Shown: positions 8,211-17,104 of the stretch, one piece after another
How positions within the stretch are numbered: position 1 is the stretch's first letter
Layout: each line of letters begins with the position of its first letter
DNA from: Skermanella aerolata KACC 11604
Lineage (GTDB): Bacteria; Pseudomonadota; Alphaproteobacteria; Azospirillales; Azospirillaceae
Assembly (NCBI RefSeq): GCF_000936425.1
Contig: NZ_AVFK01000014.1
Location: 62,001 to 126,000 of the forward strand
DNA: 64,000 nucleotides
Direction of reading: 5' to 3'
Notes under the pieces: generated by a model
Databases searched by the model: none
Told to the model about the DNA's origin: nothing
What the model saw: only the letters and a program-made list of their open reading frames with translations
Position numbers and translations under genes: made by a program

Positions 8211-9928
8211 CGAGCCTCGCCGACACGCCGTCAGCATTTTCCGGGCGCAGCTACTCCCTGGCCACCGCCGGGGACGACTTCGCCGCAGGATTGCTGGAGT
8301 CCGGCCATCTCACCGCCACCTCGCTGGAGCGTGCCCGCCGGGCCGCCGCCGAAAGCGGCATCGGCCTGCCCAGCGCCGTCGTCAACCTTGGCATCGCTCC
8401 CGAGAACACCGTCGCCGAAACGCTCGCCCGCACCCTCTCCCTCCCGCTGGTCGAGGCGGACGAGTGGCCGACCGAGGCGATCGGCGACGCCAGCACCCGC
8501 TGGATGGAACAGGCCCGCCTGCTGCCGCTCCGGCTGGAGGACGACCATGTCGTGGTCGCCTCCGCCGACCCGACCGACGCGGCGGCGCTGCATGCCGCCA
8601 GCCTGCTGTTCGACCTGCCCGTAAAGGTGCGCGTCGCGACCCACTCCGACATCCGCAAGGCCGTCGCCAAGCTCCACGACGGCTCCGCCTCCGACACCCA
8701 TGTCACGACCTCGGCGGCCGACGACGACCTTCAGCGCCTGAAGGACCTCGCAAGCGAGGCCCCTGTCGTCCGCTTCGTCAACCGCATGATCATCCAGGCG
8801 GTCGAAAGCCGCGCCTCCGACATCCATCTGGAAAGCCACGAGGCCGGACCGCTGCTCTGGCTCCGGATCGACGGCGACCTCAGCCCGATCGAACCACCCG
8901 CCCCGCAGCTTCACCGCGCCGTCGTGTCCCGCATCAAGATCCTCGCCGGACTCGACATCGCCGAGCGCCGCCTGCCCCAGGACGGCCGCATCCAGATGAC
9001 CGTCGGCGGCCGGCAAATCGACCTGCGCGTCGCCACCGTCCCCACGCTCCACGGCGAAAGCGTCGTGCTCCGCGTGCTCGACCGGGGCTCGGTCGAGCTG
9101 GACTTCGGCAAGCTGGGCTTCACCGGCCCCGTTCTCGACACCTGGATCGAGGCAGCCAACCGCCCGCACGGCATCGTCCTCGTCACCGGTCCGACCGGCA
9201 GCGGCAAGACCACCACTCTCTATAGCTCGCTGCTGAAGATCTACGACCCGGCGCGGAAATATTTCACGATCGAGGACCCGATCGAGTACCAGTTGGCCGG
9301 CATCAACCAGACCCAGGTGAAGCCAGGTATCGGGCTGACATTCGCCTCGATCCTCCGCGCCCTCCTCCGCCAGAACCCCAACGTGGTTCTGGTCGGCGAA
9401 ATCCGCGACCGCGAAACGGCGCAGACCGCGATCGAGGCTTCGCTGACCGGCCACCTCATCATGTCCACCCTTCACACCAACGACTCGGCCGGCGCCATCA
9501 CCCGCCTGCTGGAGATGGGGGTGGAGGACTACCTGCTGTCGTCCACTATCAACGCCATCCTGGCCCAACGGCTCGTCCGTACCCTGTGCCCCGACTGCCG
9601 CGAACCGCATCCCTATTCCAAGGCGCTGATCGAGCGGTTCGACCTCCAGCGCTTGGCGACCAGCGGCACTCCGACCCCCATGCACGCGCCCGGATGCCCA
9701 AGCTGCCGGGGCAGCGGCTGGCGTGGCCGGACCATGATCACCGAACTGCTGGTCATGACCGACCGCATGCGCGCCGCCGCGATGGCGCGGGGCGAGACCG
9801 CCAAGCTGGCCGAACTGGCGAAGTCCGAAGGGATGGAGCCGCTGTTCGAGAACGGCATGCGCAAGGTCGCCGACGGCATAACCACGGTCGAGGAGATCCT
9901 GCGGGCGACGCTCCAGGGAGGCGCCTGA
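8207..9928 (+). CDS. gspE: GspE secretion ATPase
   Basis: A 573-residue hexameric ATPase that powers pseudopilus assembly at the cytoplasmic face. An MshEN-like N-terminal domain (about residues 20-160) is followed by the N2 and catalytic domains: Walker A GPTGSGKTTT near residue 325, Asp box, Walker B LVGEIRDRETA and the His box STLHTNDSAGA. The C-terminal zinc module is intact with CPDC and CPSC pairs near residues 460 and 495. Length is normal for the family. It overlaps gspO (ATGA) and gspF (TGATG). Confidence 0.97.
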   Translation: MTSLADTPSAFSGRSYSLATAGDDFAAGLLESGHLTATSLERARRAAAESGIGLPSAVVNLGIAPENTVAETLARTLSLPLVEADEWPTEAIGDASTRWMEQARLLPLRLEDDHVVVASADPTDAAALHAASLLFDLPVKVRVATHSDIRKAVAKLHDGSASDTHVTTSAADDDLQRLKDLASEAPVVRFVNRMIIQAVESRASDIHLESHEAGPLLWLRIDGDLSPIEPPAPQLHRAVVSRIKILAGLDIAERRLPQDGRIQMTVGGRQIDLRVATVPTLHGESVVLRVLDRGSVELDFGKLGFTGPVLDTWIEAANRPHGIVLVTGPTGSGKTTTLYSSLLKIYDPARKYFTIEDPIEYQLAGINQTQVKPGIGLTFASILRALLRQNPNVVLVGEIRDRETAQTAIEASLTGHLIMSTLHTNDSAGAITRLLEMGVEDYLLSSTINAILAQRLVRTLCPDCREPHPYSKALIERFDLQRLATSGTPTPMHAPGCPSCRGSGWRGRTMITELLVMTDRMRAAAMARGETAKLAELAKSEGMEPLFENGMRKVADGITTVEEILRATLQGGA

Positions 9929-11133
9929 TGCCGGTATTCGAGTTCGAGGCGGTCGAGCGCGACGGCAAGGTCGCCATCGGCACCCTCACCGCCGCCGACA
10001 GCGACGCCGTCGCCCGCCAGCTTCAGGAACGGGGCGCGGTGCCGCTCCGCATCGAGTCCGGTCAGTCCTCCACCGCCGGCGTCGCCAGCATGCGCCGCTC
10101 GCTTCCATCGGCCAAACTCGCCCGCCTCGCCCGTGAGCTGGCATTGCTGCTCGAAGCCGGCCTGCGGTTGGATCAGGCGCTGGCCTCGGTCGCCCGCTCC
10201 CGCGACCTCCGCGCCCTGTCCCCCGCCCTGACCGTCGTGCTTGAGGAAGTCCGCGCTGGCGTCCCCTTCAGCGACGCCCTCGAACGGCGGCCGGAGATCG
10301 CTCCACCCTACGCCATCGGCATGATCCGTGCCGGCGAAGCGGCGGGAGCGCTCGCCGTCATCCTGCGCAGCCTCGCCGATCTGGCCGACCGCCGCGCCCG
10401 CTCCGCCAAATCCGTCCGCGCCGCCCTGACATACCCGGCGATCCTCGCGGTCACGGCAGGCGTCTCCATCGCGACGCTCTTCACCGTGGTCCTGCCCCAA
10501 CTGGAACCGCTGTTCGACGGCGCCGGCGACCGGCTGCCGACCGTGACCGTCGTCGTCCTGACCGCCAGCCGCCTGTTCCGCGAATACGGGCTGTTCGCGC
10601 TCGGCGCCCTGATCATGGCCGGGCTGGCGATCCGCATGTCGCTCAACGCGCCGGAAACCCGCCGCGCCTTCCATGGCCTGCTTCTGCGCACGCCGATGGT
10701 CGGCGGCCTGATCCGGAAGATCGAGGGCGGCAGGTTCGCCCGCCTGTTCTCCACCCTGATCGGCGCCGGATTGCCCGCCGCCAGCGCGCTCGACCTCGCC
10801 CGCGGCGGCGCCACCAACATGGCCTTCGCCGAAGCGCTCCAGGATGTACGCGGCGCCCTGATCGAGGGAAGGGGCATAGCCGAGCCCCTGGCGACCGCCA
10901 ACATCTTCCCGGCTGTCCTGCTCGACCTCGCCCGCGTCGGCGAAGAGAGCGGCCGTCTGGGCGAAGTGCTGGGCCACGCCGCCAATATCCTTGAAGAAGA
11001 AGCCGAGAACGAGATCCAGCGCGGCATTTCCCTGCTGGCGCCCTTGCTGACCATTGGCCTCGGCGGCGTGATCGCCATGATCATCGCCTCCGTCGTGCTG
11101 GCGATTCTCAGCATGAACTCGATCGCGATGTGA
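9928..11133 (+). CDS. gspF: GspF inner-membrane platform protein
   Basis: A 401-residue polytopic protein with two GspF/PilC domains (about residues 65-190 and 270-390) and three hydrophobic segments. The second domain ends with the typical GGVIAMIIASVVLAIL helix. ATG 9928 overlaps the gspE stop by one base; a much longer reading inside gspE is an artefact. GspF is the central membrane hub under the pseudopilus. It ends the gspO-E-F transcription unit. Confidence 0.96.
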   Translation: MPVFEFEAVERDGKVAIGTLTAADSDAVARQLQERGAVPLRIESGQSSTAGVASMRRSLPSAKLARLARELALLLEAGLRLDQALASVARSRDLRALSPALTVVLEEVRAGVPFSDALERRPEIAPPYAIGMIRAGEAAGALAVILRSLADLADRRARSAKSVRAALTYPAILAVTAGVSIATLFTVVLPQLEPLFDGAGDRLPTVTVVVLTASRLFREYGLFALGALIMAGLAIRMSLNAPETRRAFHGLLLRTPMVGGLIRKIEGGRFARLFSTLIGAGLPAASALDLARGGATNMAFAEALQDVRGALIEGRGIAEPLATANIFPAVLLDLARVGEESGRLGEVLGHAANILEEEAENEIQRGISLLAPLLTIGLGGVIAMIIASVVLAILSMNSIAM

Positions 11134-11136
11134 CGC

Positions 11137-11160
11137 GCCAACGGGACTTCTCCCGTTGGC
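11137..11160 (+). terminator. Hairpin after gspF
   Basis: Perfect 10-bp stem gccaacggga / tcccgttggc with a cttc loop, three bases after the gspF stop. The following sequence is only moderately T-rich (attcatttc), so it is a plausible but weak intrinsic terminator of gspO-E-F. Confidence 0.7.
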
Positions 11161-11417
11161 ATTCATTTCACATAAAGCGCTAATCCTTCCGAAACTCGAA
11201 AGATCGGGATTATTTTGGACTGGCCGCCCGTCATGCAGACAGACGACAGTACAAGACACCCAAAATCATCACCGGCACACTTAAAGAACTCATCCCCAGT
11301 TCAGGCAATCACCATCGTCTAAACTCTTCGATGCCAAGAGCCAGGTGACCTAAGTCTCCTGACAAAGTACCGTCCTGCAATAAATCTAGGGGCCAGAAGG
11401 CCGCTCGGAGGACTCCA

Positions 11418-13277
11418 ATGCTGTTCGAATTCAAGACACGGGTGCGTAGGCCGCTACCCGCACTCGCGACCGTGGCGCTCATTTCGATGATGGGCTCGGC
11501 TTCGGCTCAGCAGATCCTGCTGGAGCCCGACCAGCCCGCGCATCTGACCGGCTTCGGCGGCAAGTACGGCGAGTCGACCTTTCCGCAATACTATTCCGAC
11601 CGGAATGGCGTGGCCCTGGAACTCTGCACCGAAAAGAACGACATCGCCGGCGCGTGCATCTACGATCCGGTAATCGTCGGCAACACCTTCTCCGAAAGCA
11701 TCGGTTTCGGCGCCGAAGCCTTCTGGTGGGCCGCCGACGCCAGCATGCCCTTCGGCACCGGTACCGCATCGCTGGTGCTGGCCGTCGAAGCCGCGTTCTC
11801 CGCCGAGGACCCGATCCCCGGCGACGAGTTTGCCTTCGGCCGTGTCCGCATGCGGATCGACGTCCCCGAGGCCGGCACCTATAAGGTGACATACCCCTTC
11901 GGCGAGGAGACCTTCACCGTCGATGCCCCCGGCATCAAGGCGATCAACACGACCCTCGACACCGGCGCCTTTTCCCCCGACAACAGCGGTCCGCTGAAGA
12001 GCAGGATCGGCGCCTTCCTGGAGTGGGACACGGGAGCTCCGGCAGGCTATGTCGGCGACGGCGCCACGCCGCATGCGGTCAAGGGATCGCCCGGCGGCTT
12101 CAACAAATTCCGCGTCGAAAAGGTCGGCGGCGGCCCGGTGGCCGAGACCGACCAGTTCGTCGTTTCCGGCAAGAAATGGACCGGCCAGGTCGAAACGCCG
12201 CTGGACAAGCGCCGTGTCACCTATGACGGCTACCGGCTGGAAGTGCTGGCGACCTCCGCCCCGACCGCGACGGTGACCGCGACCTACGGCACGACCACCA
12301 ACCCGCTGGTCGGCGACGGCCGGGGCTTCTTCTATCTTTCGACCCCCGTCACGCCGATGCCCAAGACGGTGACGATCCGGTCGACGAAGAACGGGAACCT
12401 GGAAAACTCGCTGGTGGCGGATGTCACCGACATCGTGAACATCACCGAAGCGACCTATGACCCCGACCTCAAGATCCTGATCGTGGGGGCGAAGTCCAGC
12501 ATGTCCGTGACGTCCGAGGCTTCGGGCTCGGCTGTCCTTAAGGTGGAACCGTTCGGCGCCACGATCCCGTCCGACTACAGGGCCAAGATCACCGGCATCG
12601 CGGTTCCGCCGGCCCACGTCAAGGTCACGTCGAACTACAAGGGCTCCGAACTGAAGATCGTCACCATTTCCAGTTCCAGCCCGGCCGCCCCCACCGCCCC
12701 CGACAGCACGCCCGCTCCGCAGCCGGCCGAGAGCGTTCCGGTTGTTGCCCCCGACACCACCAACACCCCGATCGCGACCAACGTCGTCGTCAACGTGCTG
12801 GCCAACGACAGCGATCCGGACGGGCTGAACCCGACGAGCATCCAGATCTCGACCCCGCCGACCGCCGCCATGGGCACCATCGGCCTGATCGATATCGCCG
12901 GCATCCAGGTCAGACCGGCGGTAGGATATACCGGCATCATCACCTTCGAGTACACGGTAGCCGACACCAAGGGCAACCGGTCGACGCCCGCCAAGGTCTC
13001 CGTCGAAATCATCAACGAGACGATCAACGTCACCCAAGCCGAATACCGCAGTGGCGACCGGAGCTGGCGCATCCGTGGAACCACCAACGCGGTCGCCAAC
13101 AACACGATGACCGCCACTCTGAACGGGACGACGCTTGGCAGCGCCGCGGTCGATGCGACGGGCGCCTTCGACATCCGGGTCACCAACGCGGCAGCCCCCG
13201 GAACCGGCGCTGTCATGGCGATGAAGAGCAGCAAGGGCACCACCGTCTCCCCAGTCGGCTACACCACCCGCCGCTGA
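11418..13277 (+). CDS. Large secreted protein with a cadherin/Ig-like repeat
   Basis: A 619-residue protein with a Sec signal peptide ending at ASAQ (about residue 31) and a GGAGGA five bases before the ATG. The N-terminal 240 residues match no family I recognise. The middle is beta-rich, and residues about 435-535 form an Ig/cadherin-like (Big_9 or VCBS-like) domain with NVLANDSDPDG and FEYTVAD. A second beta-sandwich-like unit ends the protein. There is no membrane anchor or RTX repeat. Standing directly after the T2SS genes, it is a good candidate substrate or surface protein; this is inference from position. Function unknown. Confidence 0.75.
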   Translation: MLFEFKTRVRRPLPALATVALISMMGSASAQQILLEPDQPAHLTGFGGKYGESTFPQYYSDRNGVALELCTEKNDIAGACIYDPVIVGNTFSESIGFGAEAFWWAADASMPFGTGTASLVLAVEAAFSAEDPIPGDEFAFGRVRMRIDVPEAGTYKVTYPFGEETFTVDAPGIKAINTTLDTGAFSPDNSGPLKSRIGAFLEWDTGAPAGYVGDGATPHAVKGSPGGFNKFRVEKVGGGPVAETDQFVVSGKKWTGQVETPLDKRRVTYDGYRLEVLATSAPTATVTATYGTTTNPLVGDGRGFFYLSTPVTPMPKTVTIRSTKNGNLENSLVADVTDIVNITEATYDPDLKILIVGAKSSMSVTSEASGSAVLKVEPFGATIPSDYRAKITGIAVPPAHVKVTSNYKGSELKIVTISSSSPAAPTAPDSTPAPQPAESVPVVAPDTTNTPIATNVVVNVLANDSDPDGLNPTSIQISTPPTAAMGTIGLIDIAGIQVRPAVGYTGIITFEYTVADTKGNRSTPAKVSVEIINETINVTQAEYRSGDRSWRIRGTTNAVANNTMTATLNGTTLGSAAVDATGAFDIRVTNAAAPGTGAVMAMKSSKGTTVSPVGYTTRR

Positions 13278-13304
13278 CGGCAGCAACCCTCTCGCTGACA
13301 GGAA

Positions 13305-13338
13305 AAGGCCCGCCACCCCTTCCAGGGTGGCGGGCCTT
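13305..13338. terminator. Bidirectional terminator between convergent genes
   Basis: A 14-bp stem aaggcccgccaccc / gggtggcgggcctt with a six-base loop lies between the rightward secreted protein gene and the leftward oxidase gene. A-rich bases on the left and T-rich on the right fit a bidirectional intrinsic terminator. Confidence 0.9.
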
Positions 13339-13376
13339 CCGTCATGCCGGCGAACCAGTTGTTTTAATTCGCCCCA

Positions 13377-15491
13377 TCAGTGGTGACCATGCGTCACGCC
13401 GCCCTGTCCGTCCGGAATGGCGATGTTGATGTTCTGCATCATGCCTTGGTCCTCGTGGTCCAGGATGTGGCAGTGCAGGACGAACTGGCCGATATAGCGC
13501 TCGTACCGGGTCCGGATGACGATCTTGTAGATGCCGGTCGGCGGGTCGGTCAGGCCGGTCGGCGACTTGATCAGGCTCTTGACCCAGAGCGTATCCTTCC
13601 AGACGCCTTGAAGACCCGGATACTGCGGATCGACGCCGGTCGGGTCCGCATCGTCCACCGCCCCGGACACGCTGACATCCTTGCCGTTCGGATCGACGAT
13701 CTTGACGATCTGGAACGGGTTGACGTGGATGTGGAAGGGATGGCTGACGAAATACGACCTCAGTTCCCACTGCTGGACGCCGCCCAGCGGCAGTTCCCGG
13801 TCGATCCGGCTGGGCGAATATGGTTCGGCACTCGTCGGCACGTAGTTTCCGGCGGCGTTCTTGGTCATGGTGAAGTCGTTGCCGACCTCGAAGGTGACAT
13901 TCGCCGACGACGTGGTGTCGATGAAGAAGACCAGATCCTGATAGCCGTTGACTTCGTCGTCCGTGATCGTCGGACGCGGCACGAAGCTGGTCAGCTTCAA
14001 GCCTTCCTTCAGATCCTTGACGACCTTGCCCTTGACCACGGGATCGGCATAGACCCGCTCCGCCGTGGCGACGAGCTGCTCGGTCAGCGCCTTGCGGATG
14101 GCATTGGCGCCGGACAGGGTCGTACCATTCCCGACCGACACGAATCCCAGGATCTCGCGGCCGCTGGCCGCATCGCTGACGTTGCCGGAAGCGGGGGTAG
14201 CCACTTCGCTGACGCAGTATTCGCCGGCTTCGGGGAAGATCACCAGCAGGTCGTTGCGGTATCCCGGCTGCAAGGTGGTCGCCGTGACCTCCTGCGCCTT
14301 GGCCATTGTCAGGCCGTCGGAAGCGACGATCTGATATGGTACCGGATCGCCGACGCACGAGTCCTGGACGAACTGGTCGGAATCCTTCGCTTGCAGATGC
14401 AATTCGTCGATCGGCCCGACGCTCGACTTCAGCTTGCGGAACTGAACGGTGATGGTTTCGCGCACGCCGGCATGGACCAGACGCCAGCGTTCCGCCAGAC
14501 CGCTCTTCGGCACTTCGAAATGCGGCAGGATCTGGCCGTTGATGCTGGTCCAGCGGCCCGACGCGGCCCAGGTGCCGGGGCCGAACTGGGCATAGGATTC
14601 GATGACGCCGGTATCGCCCGGCAGGCAGGTCCAATCGACGATGCCATTGGGCAGCATCTGGACCTTATGGTCCGGCCCTTCGCAGGCATATTGGATCTGC
14701 TGGAACACCAGCAGCTTTTCAGGAATCGACGCCCCCTTGGCATCGACCAGCAGCGTGTCGAGATCGCCGTTGGCGACAGGCGTCGGCGGACGGTTGCCGC
14801 GCACGACCAGCGCGCCGGCCATGCCGCTGGCTACCTGAAGCGCCGTCGAGCCGTGCAGGTGCGGGTGATACCAGAAGGTGCCCGACGGATGGTCCGACGG
14901 GATGTTGTATTCGTACTGGAAGCTATTGCCAGGCAGCAGCTTCAGCAGCACGTTGTCGCTGTTGCCGGTCGGGCTGACCCACAACCCATGGGAATGCAGG
15001 TTGGTCCCGTTGAAGCAATGCGGAGTATCGGTCGGCAGGCTGCTGTCGGTGCAGGTCGGATCGACCGGCAGCTTGTTGTTCAGCGTGACCCGAACGGTAT
15101 CGCCCGGCGCCACTTCGATCGTCGGCGCGATATAGGGCCGGTTCGGATCGGTATCGGTGCCGACATAGCCGCGCAGCCTGACCTTCTGGTCATGCCCTGT
15201 ACTGGGATCGAACAGCCTGCTCTCGACGTATTTGATATCCAGGTTGTACGAGCGCTCGTTGCTGACCCGAGGCCCCGGAGCCGGCAGCCGCAGCAGCGAC
15301 GCCGCGCCGGTAGCCGCCGAAGGCTGCCCCAGCACGGGCGGATTGCCGAACACACGGTTCAACGGCTTGTCCTGCGCCGATGCGCCAGATGCGGCGGCCA
15401 GAAGCACCAGCGCGGCAGCCGCCCCGGCCAGTCCCTGGCCTGATTCGATCAATGATTGCCTGCGAAAGCCTGACACAATGACACTCCCCAT
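13377..15491 (-). CDS. Periplasmic multicopper oxidase
   Basis: A 704-residue cupredoxin protein with all four copper-binding motifs: HSHG near residue 165, YHPHLHG near 209, HPFHIH near 585 and HCHILDHEDQGMM near 675. The last supplies T1 and trinuclear-centre ligands with Met as axial ligand. It should couple one-electron oxidation of phenolics or metal ions to oxygen reduction. The N-terminus has a Tat-like signal (FRRQSLI, then an Ala/Leu-rich core ending ASAQ), fitting folded export. ATG 15491 is preferred over one 54 bases upstream because it places the signal correctly, though no strong ribosome site is seen. The C-terminus is His-rich. Substrate cannot be read from sequence. Confidence 0.93.
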   Translation of the reverse strand: MGSVIVSGFRRQSLIESGQGLAGAAAALVLLAAASGASAQDKPLNRVFGNPPVLGQPSAATGAASLLRLPAPGPRVSNERSYNLDIKYVESRLFDPSTGHDQKVRLRGYVGTDTDPNRPYIAPTIEVAPGDTVRVTLNNKLPVDPTCTDSSLPTDTPHCFNGTNLHSHGLWVSPTGNSDNVLLKLLPGNSFQYEYNIPSDHPSGTFWYHPHLHGSTALQVASGMAGALVVRGNRPPTPVANGDLDTLLVDAKGASIPEKLLVFQQIQYACEGPDHKVQMLPNGIVDWTCLPGDTGVIESYAQFGPGTWAASGRWTSINGQILPHFEVPKSGLAERWRLVHAGVRETITVQFRKLKSSVGPIDELHLQAKDSDQFVQDSCVGDPVPYQIVASDGLTMAKAQEVTATTLQPGYRNDLLVIFPEAGEYCVSEVATPASGNVSDAASGREILGFVSVGNGTTLSGANAIRKALTEQLVATAERVYADPVVKGKVVKDLKEGLKLTSFVPRPTITDDEVNGYQDLVFFIDTTSSANVTFEVGNDFTMTKNAAGNYVPTSAEPYSPSRIDRELPLGGVQQWELRSYFVSHPFHIHVNPFQIVKIVDPNGKDVSVSGAVDDADPTGVDPQYPGLQGVWKDTLWVKSLIKSPTGLTDPPTGIYKIVIRTRYERYIGQFVLHCHILDHEDQGMMQNINIAIPDGQGGVTHGHH

Positions 15492-15741
15492 GAATGGGAT
15501 TATTGGCGGGAAATCAGGCAACAACCATCCGTCGGCCAGCGCCATGGCGGAGCGGCCGGAACGTCACGGTTTATTGAATACTACGATATTCCCGTAATGG
15601 TACGTAGAGGCGTCAGGATAACGTCTCGCACGTCATATGACAACCGGCATAAACCGAGTGTTTCCGCCCTGAAATAAAGGCGGGCCAAGCTCGCTATAGA
15701 CGCAGCCTACGACCGCGTTCAGATACCCGAGTGTGGAAGAA

Positions 15742-15765
15742 GCGCGGCCGGAGGCCGCGCCTACG
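15742..15765. repeat. REP-like hairpin, copy 1
   Basis: 24 bases: a gcgcggc/gccgcgc stem with a five-base loop followed by ctacg. The same unit recurs at 16106-16129 with a different loop. The two copies flank the broken gene at 15761-16030 and this one overlaps its stop codon. Confidence 0.65.
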
Positions 15766-16030
15766 CCACCACCTCCTCGTCGTCGGAAGTGGCGAGCATC
15801 GCCCGATAGATGGCGCGAGCCTGATCGTCATCGACGCCGGCCGCATCCATCCCCGCAACCAGCATGCTGCCGGTTGGCTCGCGCTGCACGGTGACGAAGC
15901 CGGATTAGCTGACCAGTTCGACAAAATTCAGCGCACGCTCCATCAAGGGAGACACCCTATTATACCGAATACCGGAGAGTACGACCGGCTCTCCGGCAAT
16001 GTCGTGCCACAGCCTGCCAAGCACGTTCAC
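15761..16030 (-). pseudogene. Unknown small gene interrupted by an in-frame TAA
   Basis: Read leftward from GTG 16030, one frame gives 41 sense codons, a TAA (15905-15907) and then 47 more codons to a TAG at 15761. Both halves look protein-like; the second contains VTVQREPTGSMLVAGMD and an acidic end DDEEVVA. A single C-to-T change of CAA would explain the stop. No family was recognised. It could instead be two unrelated short readings, but a shared frame and plausible composition across the stop favour one broken gene. The start is uncertain. Confidence 0.4.
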
Positions 16031-16105
16031 CAAAGGTCGATGTCTTCGGCATCTGGTATTACGAGACGCTTGCGTATCCGCCAAAACCGGTCAAGCGCTG
16101 ATGTT

Positions 16106-16129
16106 GCGCGGCTTCCAGCCGCGTCTACG
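16106..16129. repeat. REP-like hairpin, copy 2
   Basis: Matches the unit at 15742-15765 in its gcgcggc/gccgcg stem and ctacg tail, but the loop is ttcca instead of cggag. Same orientation, about 360 bases away. Confidence 0.6.
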
Positions 16130-16185
16130 GCCGCTGTCGGCGATGCAGGTTCATCACCCTGAAACTCGATGAGAGCCTGTGTTTT

Positions 16186-16653
16186 CTAATCGGAGCCAAC
16201 AACCTGCCTGACGAGATCGTCCCACTTGCCGGGAGGGTTGCCCGACTTGAGCATCTTGCTGAACACCATGTAGGGATCGCTCTTTGCCCCTTCCTTCCTC
16301 AAGGAGTTCTCGTCATTGACCCAGCAATAGATGATGATCTTCGACGTGCTGTCGAAACGGAAAAAGAGCCGAAAGCGGTTTTTCAGAAACTTGACCCTGA
16401 ACCAGTTTTTGTACTGGTCGCCAAGTTTCGTGCTCTGCCGATAGTCCTTGTGATTGGGATCAGCCGGGATTTCCTCGAGAATCAAGGTGTTGATACGAGC
16501 AAGAAGTTTGGCCTTGGGATGGCTTGTGTAGTCGGTGGGGTTCTTGGCGGCAAGGTGGTCGACATCCGCGACAAGGCCGTCGTAAACAGTTTTGAATGTG
16601 AGGTGCGTGAATAGTCTCCAACCGTTACGAGTGTCGAAAGGAGAGTTCGGCAT
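16186..16653 (-). CDS. yhaV: YhaV-family toxin (type II toxin-antitoxin)
   Basis: A 155-residue protein aligning over its full length with the YhaV ribonuclease toxin family. Visible family segments are NGWRLFTH near the start, LILEEIPADPNHKDYRQ in the middle, the WFRVKFL / RLFFRFDS beta-strand region, IIYCWVNDENSLRKEG and the C-terminal FSKMLKSGNPPGKWDDL. YhaV cleaves ribosome-associated RNA and is neutralised by PrlF. No interruption is seen, so it is probably functional. ATG 16653 is chosen because family similarity begins at once; an upstream TTG is in frame. Its antitoxin partner lies upstream at 16739-17099 and appears broken. Confidence 0.88.
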   Translation of the reverse strand: MPNSPFDTRNGWRLFTHLTFKTVYDGLVADVDHLAAKNPTDYTSHPKAKLLARINTLILEEIPADPNHKDYRQSTKLGDQYKNWFRVKFLKNRFRLFFRFDSTSKIIIYCWVNDENSLRKEGAKSDPYMVFSKMLKSGNPPGKWDDLVRQVVGSD

Positions 16654-16690
16654 GAATGCGGGCCTTCTGGAGAAACGCCGCAATCAAGAA

Positions 16691-16720
16691 GGCCGGGACG
16701 GTTCACATGCCGTCCCGGCC
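16691..16720 (-). terminator. Strong hairpin between antitoxin and toxin genes
   Basis: Perfect 11-bp stem ggccgggacgg / ccgtcccggcc with an eight-base loop, followed leftward by ttcttg. It lies in the 85-base gap between the antitoxin stop and the toxin start. It may be a partial terminator lowering toxin expression, or an RNA processing site. Confidence 0.6.
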
Positions 16721-16738
16721 TGGATAATGAATTCACGG

Positions 16739-17099
16739 TTAAAGCGTTATATCGTCGGGAATCTCGTCATCGTCCGAAACGACAACGTCGCGGGTGAGTT
16801 CGACGCCGTGGGAGATTTGCGAAGACGACAAAGGCGTGATGCGGTCAGGATGAGCGATGGCATCACGCTCGATGAATGTAAGGAAGGCTCCGATCATGGG
16901 ATCTCCGCGCTGTTCCTGCTCTTGCTGGGACATGTCATCCACAACATGCACCAGCAGCGTGCCACGATCGATGATATGCACCTTCGACAGTCGATTTTTG
17001 TCGAAATTCAGGGTTCTGCCGGAGCAATCCCTTATCGAAGCAGAAGGCTTCCAACGTTCCGGTCGTAGTAATCGACCTTCTGTAAGCGACCATTGGCAT
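16739..17099 (-). pseudogene. prlF: PrlF-like antitoxin, apparent frameshift
   Basis: The only start with a strong ribosome site is ATG 17099 (AGGAGG five bases upstream). That frame opens with MPMVAYRRSITTTGT but stops after 54 codons at 16935. The next frame from about 16990 to 16739 encodes a PrlF-like C-terminal part, with GDPMIGAFLTFIERD, AIAHPDRITPLSSSQI and an acidic end SDDDEIPDDITL. One extra base, perhaps in the run of five A near 16990, would separate the halves. The alternative is that the second frame is translated from a weak TTG at about 17153 without a ribosome site. A sequencing error or programmed frameshift cannot be excluded. Confidence 0.6.
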
Positions 17100-17104
17100 A
17101 ATGA

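Larger units (their letters stand above)
15492..16185. other. Gap with degenerate material and REP-like hairpins
   Basis: About 700 bases between the oxidase and toxin genes with no intact gene. It holds the oxidase upstream region, a small hairpin at 15664-15683 (ccgcc/ggcgg), two copies of a 24-base REP-like hairpin and a gene fragment with an in-frame stop. It looks like a decayed accessory segment. Confidence 0.6.

Noticed and set aside
11454-13316. 620-codon leftward frame opposite the secreted protein gene
   Set aside because: It has no signal, ribosome site or family; the rightward frame has a signal peptide and Ig-like domain, and the terminator at 13305 fits the rightward gene.
15694-15924. 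76-codon leftward frame in the 15.7 kb gap
   Set aside because: A different frame over the same bases gives more protein-like halves; this one is Arg/Trp-rich shadow.
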